This document shows, in pieces, positions 8,009 through 15,056 of a stretch of DNA of 18,773 nucleotides. The position numbers and the translations under genes are program-made. The stretch covers positions 1 to 18,773 of the forward strand of contig JAKAVW010000023.1 in assembly GCA_021827445.1 (NCBI GenBank). Direction: 5' to 3'. Position 1 is the first letter of the stretch, and each line of letters opens with the position of its first letter. The notes beneath the pieces were generated by a model. The model ran no database searches. It was given only the letters and a program-made list of their open reading frames with translations, and was not told the DNA's origin. Source of the stretch: Pseudomonadota bacterium. Lineage in GTDB: Bacteria; Pseudomonadota; Gammaproteobacteria; Acidithiobacillales; Acidithiobacillaceae.

Positions 8009-8761
8009 ATGAGCAGCAATGTAACCATGCGCGCCCTGCTGGAAGCTGGCGTTCACTTTGGTCATCAATCCCGTTACTGGCACCCGAAGATGGCGCCATA
8101 TCTCTTTGGTGAGCGTAATCGCATTCATATCATCAACCTTGAACACACCCTGCCGATGCTGCGCACCGCACTGAGCTTTATCGAGCAGATTTCCCGCAAG
8201 CATGGCCGTGTCCTTTTTGTCGGTACCAAGCGCCAGGCACGCGAGGCAGTCGAGCAGGAAGCCCGTCGCAGCAGCGCCTTCTTCGTCAATCAGCGCTGGT
8301 TGGGCGGTACGCTGACGAACTTTAAGACTATCCGTCAATCCATTCGCCGTCTTGACGAGTTGGATCAGATGACAGCCGACGGCACCATGGAAAAGCTGAC
8401 GAAGAAAGAAGTGCTCACCCTGACCCGCGAGCGCGACAAGCTGGAGCGCAGCCTCGGCGGTATCAAAGACATGAACGGTCTGCCGGACGCCATCTTCGTG
8501 ATTGACGTCGGCCATGAAAATATTGCCGTGCTGGAAGCTCGCAAGTTGGGTATCCCGGTGATCGGCGTGGTGGACAGCAACTGTGATCCGCTGCTCATCG
8601 ACTATCCCATTCCCGGTAATGATGACGCCACCCGCGCTATTCGTCTGTACGCCTCGCTGGTGGCCGATGCCATTCTCGATGGCTGTCAGGGCGGGGAGTC
8701 TGCGCTGCTCGACGAATTCGTCGAGGTGGATGAAGAAACGATAGAAATCGACGCCGACTAA
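8009..8761 (+). CDS. rpsB: 30S ribosomal protein S2
   Basis: S2 is an essential small-subunit protein that helps hold S1 on the 30S ribosome. The 250-residue product begins with the typical N-terminus (residues 6-20, ALLEAGVHFGHQSRYWHPKM region) and contains KHGRVLFVGTKRQA, NQRWLGGTLTNFKT and the PDAIFVIDVGHE segment, with a C-terminal acidic tail VEVDEETIEIDAD. The length is normal for the family (about 240-260). ATG 8009 is chosen because GGAG at 7997-8000 lies 8 bases upstream and the family N-terminus starts there; an in-frame ATG at 7967 falls inside the leader stem. It is first in the long operon, with a structured leader that may mediate S2 feedback. tsf follows after 28 bases without a visible terminator. 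Confidence 0.97.
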   Translation: MSSNVTMRALLEAGVHFGHQSRYWHPKMAPYLFGERNRIHIINLEHTLPMLRTALSFIEQISRKHGRVLFVGTKRQAREAVEQEARRSSAFFVNQRWLGGTLTNFKTIRQSIRRLDELDQMTADGTMEKLTKKEVLTLTRERDKLERSLGGIKDMNGLPDAIFVIDVGHENIAVLEARKLGIPVIGVVDSNCDPLLIDYPIPGNDDATRAIRLYASLVADAILDGCQGGESALLDEFVEVDEETIEIDAD

Positions 8762-8789
8762 AAGCATTCACCAGAACCAAGGAGCATTC

Positions 8790-9668
8790 ATGGCTATCAG
8801 TGCACAACAGGTCAAAGAACTGCGCGAGCGCACCGGCGCCGGCATGATGGAATGTAAAACGGTACTGACCGAAGCCGATGGTGATTTGGAGGCCGCTATC
8901 GACCTCCTGCGCGCGCGCGGTCTGGCCAAGGCCGACAAAAAGGCGAGTCGGGTCGCTGCGGAGGGGGTCATTGTTACGGCACTCAGTGGCGACCAGAAGC
9001 GGGGCGTCGTGCTTGAGGTGAACTGCGAAACCGATTTTGTGGCCAAAAATGAAGATTTTCTGGCCTTGGCGAAGGACTGTGTTGAGCAGGCTCTGACGCA
9101 GGGCTTCAAAGAAGCGGGCGCTTTACTGGCCGATGCGGGTGTGGAAGAACGCCGCAAGGGATTGGTCAGCAAGCTTGGCGAGAACATCAGTTTGCGCCGT
9201 CTGCAGTATCTGCAGGTCAAAGAAGGTGTGATCGGTGCCTATATTCATGGTGGCCGCATCGGTGTGCTTGTGGCCCTGGAAGGTCAGGCAGCTACCAGCG
9301 AACTCGGTCGTGATGTGGCCATGCATGTGGCGGCGGCGCGTCCCGAGGTGATCCATCCCGGTCAGGTTTCTCCTGAGCGTCTGGCCCGTGAGAAGGACAT
9401 CCTCATTGCTCAGGCGGCAGACAGTGGTAAGGCCGCCGACATCATTGAGAAGATGATCTCCGGACGTCTGAACAAACTGCTCAATGAAATCGCTCTCACC
9501 GGGCAGCCTTTCGTCAAAGACCCCGACCGCAGTGTCGGTCAACTGGTGCAGGGCTTTCCTGGTGTCGAAGTGCTGGGTTTTGTGCGTTTCGAGGTGGGTG
9601 AAGGGATTGAGAAGGCTCCCGCCGCGGATTTTGCCACCGAGGTCATGGCGCAAGTCCGGGGGTCCTGA
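8790..9668 (+). CDS. tsf: Translation elongation factor Ts
   Basis: EF-Ts is the guanine nucleotide exchange factor that recycles EF-Tu from its GDP form. The 292-residue protein has the N-terminal UBA-like domain (residues 4-45, with LRERTGAGMMECK) and the EF-Tu-contacting signature TDFVAKNEDF at 81-90. It also has two core repeats, the second opening with YIHGGRIGVLVALE near 150. The length matches gammaproteobacterial EF-Ts (about 280-295). AAGGAG a few bases upstream of the ATG is a strong ribosome binding site. The stop at 9666-9668 is followed at once by the pyrH ATG, so the two are likely coupled. Co-transcription with rpsB is the standard arrangement. Confidence 0.97.
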   Translation: MAISAQQVKELRERTGAGMMECKTVLTEADGDLEAAIDLLRARGLAKADKKASRVAAEGVIVTALSGDQKRGVVLEVNCETDFVAKNEDFLALAKDCVEQALTQGFKEAGALLADAGVEERRKGLVSKLGENISLRRLQYLQVKEGVIGAYIHGGRIGVLVALEGQAATSELGRDVAMHVAAARPEVIHPGQVSPERLAREKDILIAQAADSGKAADIIEKMISGRLNKLLNEIALTGQPFVKDPDRSVGQLVQGFPGVEVLGFVRFEVGEGIEKAPAADFATEVMAQVRGS

Positions 9669-10394
9669 ATGACAGTGCCCTTGTACTCCCGCATTCTCCT
9701 CAAACTGAGCGGGGAGGCACTCATGGGCGACGGTCAGTATGGTGTGGACCGTGAGGTTGTGCAGCGTATGGCACGGGAAATCAAGGATGTTTCTGATACT
9801 GGAGTACAGATCGCCATCGTGATCGGTGGTGGCAATATTTTCCGGGGTATGGCCAAAGCTGCTGAGGGTATGGACCGCGCTACCGCCGACTATATGGGTA
9901 TGCTGGCGACGGTCATGAATGCGCTCGCCGTGCAGGATGCTCTGGAACATCTGGGTTTGCCAACCCGAGTGCTGTCGGCGCTGCACATTGAGCAAGTGGC
10001 GGAGCCCTATATCCGGCGGCGGGCTATCCGTCATCTGGAGAAGGGGCGGGTCGTGATTTTTGGTGCCGGTACCGGTAATCCTTTTTTCACTACGGACACG
10101 GCGGCCAGTCTGCGCGCTGTGGAAATCAATGCCGAGGTGGTGCTCAAGGGAACCAAGGTCGATGGCGTTTACACCGATGATCCGGTTATCCACCCTGAGG
10201 CCATGCGCTACCGGGAACTGTCTTATAGTCAGGTGTTGGAGCAGAATCTGCAGGTCATGGATGCAACGGCCATCACCCTTTGCCGTGATAATGACATGCC
10301 GATCATCGTTTTTTCCATCAATAAATCCGGCGCGTTGATGCGGGTGATGCTGGGTGAAGAGGAAGGCACCTCGGTGCACAGAGAGATTGCATGA
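9669..10394 (+). CDS. pyrH: UMP kinase
   Basis: This 241-residue hexameric bacterial UMP kinase phosphorylates UMP to UDP with ATP, the entry point to UTP, CTP and UDP-sugars. It belongs to the amino acid kinase fold. K12 and SGEAL at 14-18 form the nucleotide loop, IGGGNIFRG spans 52-60, GTGNPFFTTDTAA spans 134-146 and the ATP-site segment VDGVYTDDP spans 164-172. The start codon directly abuts the tsf stop, with a G-rich stretch at about 9657-9662 as ribosome binding site. The stop overlaps the frr start as ATGA (10391-10394). The tsf-pyrH-frr order is conserved and ties nucleotide supply to translation genes. Confidence 0.97.
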   Translation: MTVPLYSRILLKLSGEALMGDGQYGVDREVVQRMAREIKDVSDTGVQIAIVIGGGNIFRGMAKAAEGMDRATADYMGMLATVMNALAVQDALEHLGLPTRVLSALHIEQVAEPYIRRRAIRHLEKGRVVIFGAGTGNPFFTTDTAASLRAVEINAEVVLKGTKVDGVYTDDPVIHPEAMRYRELSYSQVLEQNLQVMDATAITLCRDNDMPIIVFSINKSGALMRVMLGEEEGTSVHREIA

Positions 10395-10951
10395 GTATTC
10401 AAGAGATTAAAAAAGATTCCGAAACCCGGATGAAGAAAAGTATCGAGTCCCTGAAGGGGGAGCTCACCCGACTGCGAACGGGCCGGGCCAGTGCCGGTCT
10501 GCTTGACCATGTGCAATTGGATTATTATGGGTCTCTGACGCCCTTGGCGCAGGTTGCTTCGGTTTCGGTCGCCGATGCCCGGTCGCTGCTGGTCACGCCG
10601 TGGGAAAAGAATCTGATTCCCAAGATCGATAAAGCGATCCGCGATGCCGGCCTGGGGCTGAACCCAGTGGCGGGTTCGGATAATGTGCGGGTTCCGCTGC
10701 CAGCACTCTCCGAAGAACGCCGCAAGGAAATGGTTAAAGTGGTCCGGCAGGAGGGTGAGGGGGCACGTGTAGCTATTCGCAACATCCGTCGTGACAGCAT
10801 TTCTCAGGTCAAAGATCTGCACAAGCAGAAAACCATCTCGGAAGATGAAGAGCGGCGTGCCGAGGAAGAATTTCAGAAGCTGACGGACCGCTTTATCGAC
10901 GAAGTGGATGCGGTGGTGGAGGCCAAGGAATCTGACCTCATGGAGGTCTGA
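10391..10951 (+). CDS. frr: Ribosome recycling factor
   Basis: RRF splits post-termination ribosomes together with EF-G. The 186-residue protein is the expected length (about 185). It contains ELTRLRTGRASAGLLD near residues 25-40, the YYGSLTPLAQVA hinge segment at about 47-58, and the long-helix region RRKEMVKVVRQEGEGARVAIRN near 113-135 (given only in outline), which forms the three-helix bundle. The ATG overlaps the pyrH stop by one ATGA junction, with AGAGAG upstream as a weak ribosome binding site, so translation is probably coupled to pyrH. uppS begins three bases after its stop. Confidence 0.97.
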   Translation: MSIQEIKKDSETRMKKSIESLKGELTRLRTGRASAGLLDHVQLDYYGSLTPLAQVASVSVADARSLLVTPWEKNLIPKIDKAIRDAGLGLNPVAGSDNVRVPLPALSEERRKEMVKVVRQEGEGARVAIRNIRRDSISQVKDLHKQKTISEDEERRAEEEFQKLTDRFIDEVDAVVEAKESDLMEV

Positions 10952-10954
10952 CTC

Positions 10955-11716
10955 ATGTCTGTTGCTGACGAAGGCTTGCCTGCTACGCCACGTCACATTG
11001 CCGTCATTATGGATGGCAATGGCCGTTGGGCCTACCGCCAGCGCTTGCCGCGGGTGGCTGGCCATCGGCGTGGTGCGGAAGTGGTGCGGGAAATGGTGCA
11101 GTCCTGCGTGGATCTCGGCATTCCCTACCTGACGCTTTTTGCCTTCAGTACCGAAAATTGGCGGCGTCCGGCCCTCGAAGTGCGTTTGTTGATGAATCTC
11201 TTCCGCCTTTTGTTACGACGGGAAGTTCGTAAACTCCATGAGAATGGCGTTCGCCTGTGCGTCATCGGCGATCGCAGCGCATTGGATTGCGATATAAGGC
11301 AACTCGTCGAAGAAGCTGAGGCGCTCACCCGTAACAATAAGCGACTCCAGCTCAATCTTGCGGTGAATTATGGCGGACGTTGGGATATTGCGCAGGCAGC
11401 ATGTGCAGCCATAGCGGCAGCGCAGGCGGGAGAGTTCGCCCTTGAGGACTTTTCTGAAGCACACATTGCCCGGTATCTCTGCCTGGCAGACATCCCTGAG
11501 CCCGACCTGCTGATTCGTACCGGTGGCGAGGAGCGCATCAGTAATTTCCTGGTTTGGCAGTTGGCTTACACCGAGTTTTATTTCAGCGATGCGCTTTGGC
11601 CGGATTTTGACCGTACGGCTTTGGAGCATGCCCTGTATTCTTTCGCACATCGGCAACGGCGTTTTGGACGGACGGGTGATCAGGTGCTGGAGGACGATTG
11701 CTCCGTCAGCGACTGA
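10955..11716 (+). CDS. uppS: Undecaprenyl diphosphate synthase (cis-prenyltransferase)
   Basis: This enzyme extends farnesyl diphosphate with isopentenyl units to make the C55 lipid carrier for peptidoglycan and other surface polymers. The 253-residue product has all cis-prenyltransferase signatures: HIAVIMDGNGRWA with the catalytic Asp at 20, LFAFSTENWRRP, LNLAVNYGGRWDI, and near the end LIRTGGEERISNFLVWQLAY followed by FSDALWPDF. GGAGG at 10942-10946, within the end of frr, lies 8 bases before ATG 10955. The 3' end overlaps the TTG start of cdsA by 19 bases. The isoprenoid precursor gene dxr lies two genes downstream, so precursor supply and use share the operon. Confidence 0.97.
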   Translation: MSVADEGLPATPRHIAVIMDGNGRWAYRQRLPRVAGHRRGAEVVREMVQSCVDLGIPYLTLFAFSTENWRRPALEVRLLMNLFRLLLRREVRKLHENGVRLCVIGDRSALDCDIRQLVEEAEALTRNNKRLQLNLAVNYGGRWDIAQAACAAIAAAQAGEFALEDFSEAHIARYLCLADIPEPDLLIRTGGEERISNFLVWQLAYTEFYFSDALWPDFDRTALEHALYSFAHRQRRFGRTGDQVLEDDCSVSD

Positions 11717-12510
11717 TCACCGCCGCCTTGTTATTTCTGCTGGTTCTTGTGCTGATTTTTTGGGCACCTTTCTGGGTTTTTCTCCTTTTCCTCATGCTGC
11801 TGGCGTTCCTGGCGGGACAGGAGTGGGCTCACCTCAGTCTGATAGCCTACCCAAACGGGTTGGCCCTGGTATTGGCAGCGCTGCTTCCGGTGTCCATTCT
11901 CGCGCAGCATCTGCCCTGGTCCGCGCTGGCACAGGGCGGCGTGATCTGGTGGGCGCTGTTCGCGGCATTGCTGATATGGATACCGCCCTCTTTATTACGC
12001 GAAGCAGCGGCCTGGCAGCGCCCGGCGAGCGCCATGGCGGTTTTTCCTGTGCTTTTACCTGCTTTGCTGTTCAGTCTGTCCTTGCAGCAGCGTGCCCCAC
12101 AGTTTTTGTTATGGGTGATTTTGGTCATCAGTGCGGATGATGTGGGTGCGATGACTTTTGGTAAGATCTGGGGGCGTCATCAATTGGTACCCCGCCTCAG
12201 CCCTGGCAAGACTTGGGAGGGCTTGCTGGGCGGCTTGCTTGCCAGCGCCATTATGGGCACACTGGGGGCCTGGATGTGGATAGGTGCGGCAGCCCCGACC
12301 CTCTTTTGCGGAGCCGTGTTGGGCTTGGTTACGGGCGCCTTCGCGGTCTTGGGCGATCTTTCCGAGAGCTTTCTAAAACGCCGCGCCGATTGCAAGGATA
12401 GTGGCCAGTTGTTGCCAGGGCATGGTGGCCTGCTGGATCGCTTGGATAGCATGAGTGCGGGCATTCCGGCGTTTGTAGCCGGGCTTTATTATCTGGGTTG
12501 GTGGAAATGA
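11698..12510 (+). CDS. cdsA: Phosphatidate cytidylyltransferase
   Basis: CdsA makes CDP-diacylglycerol from phosphatidate and CTP, the branch point of phospholipid synthesis in the inner membrane. The 270-residue protein is strongly hydrophobic with about eight membrane segments. It carries the family region ISADDVGAMTFGKIWGRH followed by LSPGKTWEGLLGG, and the C-terminal signature HGGLLDRLDSM. The likely start is the rare codon TTG at 11698, inside the end of uppS. The resulting N-terminus MLRQRLITA matches the CdsA pattern (ML-x-x-RLI), and GGAGG at 11689-11693 lies only 4 bases upstream. No better in-frame ATG or GTG is seen. The stop overlaps the dxr start as ATGA. Confidence 0.95.
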   Translation: MLRQRLITAALLFLLVLVLIFWAPFWVFLLFLMLLAFLAGQEWAHLSLIAYPNGLALVLAALLPVSILAQHLPWSALAQGGVIWWALFAALLIWIPPSLLREAAAWQRPASAMAVFPVLLPALLFSLSLQQRAPQFLLWVILVISADDVGAMTFGKIWGRHQLVPRLSPGKTWEGLLGGLLASAIMGTLGAWMWIGAAAPTLFCGAVLGLVTGAFAVLGDLSESFLKRRADCKDSGQLLPGHGGLLDRLDSMSAGIPAFVAGLYYLGWWK

Positions 12511-13682
12511 CACGAGGCATCTGCATACTCGGGGCTACAGGCTCCATCGGCAAGAGCACCCTGGATGTGGTGTCGCGTCACCCCGATCAATTCCGGATCG
12601 TTGCGCTCACCGGCAATCACCGCGTCGCAGAGATGCAGGCATTGTGTGAGCAACATCACCCTGAATTGGTGGTGATGGCCGCTCCGGAGGCCGCGCAGCA
12701 GTTGCGCGTTGCCCTGCGTGATATGGGTCTGAAGCATATCCGTGTGGAAAGTGGCCCGGGGGCGCTGGCAGAAGCGGCGCGTATGGATGGCGTGGACGAA
12801 GTGATGGCCGCTATCGTTGGTGCTGCGGGACTGTTACCGACCCTGGCTGCCGTAGAATCAGGGAAAAAGGTTTATCTCGCCAACAAAGAATGTCTGGTGA
12901 TGGCGGGTAGCCTGTTCATGGAGCGGGTGCGGCATCATCAGGTGATACTGCTCCCCATCGACAGTGAGCATAATGCCGTATTCCAGTGCTTTGCTGAAGG
13001 CAAGGGCGTGCGCCGTATTCTGTTGACCGCTTCCGGGGGGCCTTTCCGGACTTGGCCCATGGAGCGCCTGGCGGCCGTAACGCCGGATCAGGCCTGTGCC
13101 CATCCCAACTGGGTCATGGGCCGGAAAATCTCCGTAGACTCCGCGACCATGATGAACAAGGGTCTGGAGGTCATCGAAGCGCATTGGCTCTTTAATCTCC
13201 CCGCATCCCGGATTGATGTGCTGATCCACCCGCAGAGCATCATCCATTCCATGGTGGAATACGTGGATGGCTCCGTGCTGGCGCAACTGGGTAACCCCGA
13301 TATGCGCACCCCTATTGCCCATGCCCTGGCCTACCCGGAGCGCATGGAAAGCGGGGTTTCATCGCTGGATCTGGCGCGTGGGCCGGATCTGCAGTTCGAA
13401 GCGCCGGATCTACAGCGTTTTCCTTGTTTGGCCTTGGCCTTCAACGCGCTGAGGGCTGGAGGTGCCGCCGCGACCGTGCTCAATGCGGCTAATGAGATGG
13501 CGGTGCAGGCCTTCCTGGATGGTGCCCTGCCATTCTCCCGTATCGCGGCCGTCGTTGAAGAGACGCTTACCGAATTACAACCTGCCGCTCCGGATCATCT
13601 GGATGCTGTGCTGGCCGTTGATCAGCTCGCACGGGAAACTGCAGTCCGCCATCTTCGTCGGCACAGATCGGGTATGCAGTGA
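12507..13682 (+). CDS. dxr: 1-deoxy-D-xylulose 5-phosphate reductoisomerase
   Basis: DXR converts 1-deoxyxylulose 5-phosphate to 2-C-methylerythritol 4-phosphate with NADPH, the committed step of the MEP isoprenoid pathway. The 391-residue protein has the NADPH loop GATGSIGKST at 9-18, the NKECLVMAG segment near 127-135, and the metal-binding IDSEHNAVFQC with D152 and E154. SGGPF and MMNKGLE follow, the latter with the third acidic ligand at 221. Compared with E. coli DXR, the stretch between the two metal sites is about 12 residues shorter, a common variant. ATG 12507 overlaps the cdsA stop (ATGA); an in-frame GTG at 12498 would add three residues but is less likely. Products feed uppS upstream. 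Confidence 0.97.
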   Translation: MTRGICILGATGSIGKSTLDVVSRHPDQFRIVALTGNHRVAEMQALCEQHHPELVVMAAPEAAQQLRVALRDMGLKHIRVESGPGALAEAARMDGVDEVMAAIVGAAGLLPTLAAVESGKKVYLANKECLVMAGSLFMERVRHHQVILLPIDSEHNAVFQCFAEGKGVRRILLTASGGPFRTWPMERLAAVTPDQACAHPNWVMGRKISVDSATMMNKGLEVIEAHWLFNLPASRIDVLIHPQSIIHSMVEYVDGSVLAQLGNPDMRTPIAHALAYPERMESGVSSLDLARGPDLQFEAPDLQRFPCLALAFNALRAGGAAATVLNAANEMAVQAFLDGALPFSRIAAVVEETLTELQPAAPDHLDAVLAVDQLARETAVRHLRRHRSGMQ

Positions 13683-13697
13683 TCTTCCCGAGGGCAA

Positions 13698-15056
13698 ATG
13701 CAGATTCTTGAGACCATAGGAGCCTTTATTCTGGCTATCGGCATCCTCGTGCTGATCCACGAATCGGGCCATTTCGCGGTCGCCAAATCCATGGGCGTCA
13801 AAGTGCTCAGGTTTAGTGTAGGCTTTGGGCCAGCCCTGATCAGCCGCCGTTGGGGGCGGGATCAGACGGAGTATGTGATTGCCGCACTCCCTCTGGGTGG
13901 CTACGTCAAAATGCTCGGCGAACAGGGCAGTGAGCCAGTCTCGGCCGAAGATCGTAAACGGGCCTTTGATAATCTCGCGCCCGGCAAACGCTTTTTGATT
14001 GCCTTGGCGGGACCGATGGCTAACCTTCTGTTTGCCATCGTGGCCTATGCCGGGGTAGCATGGCTCGGCATTCCGGGATTGGCACCCATCGTCGGTCTGG
14101 TACAGGATCATTCCCTTGCAGCTCAGGCGCAATTGCAGCCGGGGGAACGTATCACGAGGCTCGACGGGCAGCCTGTCTATACTTGGGAGGATCTGCGTAT
14201 GGGGCTCCTCTCGGCGGCCATTGCACGCACTCCGGTGACCCTGCAGACGACGCGCAGGGATGGCGCCCAGGTGACCCATGTGCTGCCTCTGCAGACGCTT
14301 ACCGCTGATGCTGTGGGGCCGGACCTTATCAGTAAAGTCATCGGGATGGAGCCCTACCTGCCCGCCGTCATCGGTGCCGTAGAGCCGCATAGCCCGGCAC
14401 AACTGGCCGGGTTGCGGGCAGGAGACCGCGTGGACGCCATCGATGGGCATAGGATTTCCAGTTGGGAGAGCCTGGCCCGGCATGTCGAGTCGCACCCCGA
14501 TAAAGTGATCCGGCTGCGTTATGTGACGGCGCAAGGCCTTGCAAAAGCCGTAAGTCTCACTCCGCAGATGTTTCTCGACAAGGCCGGAAAGCCGGTAGGC
14601 CGTATCGGCATCATCATGGCACGGCTCCCCAAAAATCTGATTGTTCTGCGCGAGCGAGGGCCTCTGGAGGGCCTGGTCTATGGGGCACGAACGACTTGGC
14701 GGATGTCGCTCATGACCGTCGAGATGATCGTACGGATGGTGCAGGGTTTTGTATCTCCGGACAATATCAGTGGTCCGATTGCCATCGCGGAATTTGCCGG
14801 GCAATCGGCACAAGCCGGTCTGGCGCCATTTTTGTCTTTTCTCGGGCTGATCAGTATCAGTCTGGGGGTGCTTAATCTTCTGCCCATTCCGATTTTGGAT
14901 GGGGGGCATCTGGTGTTTTACGCCGTGGAGATGGTGCGTGGTAAGGCACTCCCTGCGGTGGTGGTGCAAAAAGCGCAGCAGATCGGTATAGTGCTGCTTC
15001 TGATGCTCATGTCCTTCGCCTTTTACAATGATATTATGAGATTGCTGACACCGTGA
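13698..15056 (+). CDS. rseP: Site-2 zinc metalloprotease RseP
   Basis: RseP is an intramembrane protease that cuts membrane-anchored anti-sigma factors (and signal peptides) after a first cleavage, releasing the envelope stress sigma factor. The 452-residue protein has the zinc motif HESGH at 21-25 in the first membrane helix and the third zinc ligand region ILDGGH with D401 in a late helix. Two PDZ domains lie between them (about 130-190 and 215-285, each with an SPAQ-A-L-GDR-like or equivalent carboxylate loop). AGGG at 13691-13694 lies close upstream of the ATG. The stop overlaps the GTG start of bamA (GTGA, 15053-15056). The dxr-rseP-bamA-skp-lpxD order is widely conserved. No sigma-E gene or rseA lies in this window. 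Confidence 0.96.
   Translation: MQILETIGAFILAIGILVLIHESGHFAVAKSMGVKVLRFSVGFGPALISRRWGRDQTEYVIAALPLGGYVKMLGEQGSEPVSAEDRKRAFDNLAPGKRFLIALAGPMANLLFAIVAYAGVAWLGIPGLAPIVGLVQDHSLAAQAQLQPGERITRLDGQPVYTWEDLRMGLLSAAIARTPVTLQTTRRDGAQVTHVLPLQTLTADAVGPDLISKVIGMEPYLPAVIGAVEPHSPAQLAGLRAGDRVDAIDGHRISSWESLARHVESHPDKVIRLRYVTAQGLAKAVSLTPQMFLDKAGKPVGRIGIIMARLPKNLIVLRERGPLEGLVYGARTTWRMSLMTVEMIVRMVQGFVSPDNISGPIAIAEFAGQSAQAGLAPFLSFLGLISISLGVLNLLPIPILDGGHLVFYAVEMVRGKALPAVVVQKAQQIGIVLLLMLMSFAFYNDIMRLLTP

Noticed and set aside
9123..10379. A 418-codon minus-strand open frame across tsf and pyrH
   Set aside because: It lies wholly opposite two clear essential genes, has no recognisable domain, and is explained by the codon bias of the sense strand.
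13575..14969. A 464-codon minus-strand open frame across dxr and rseP
   Set aside because: It is a shadow of the sense-strand genes: rich in His, Gln and Arg, with no domain and no promoter or ribosome binding site.
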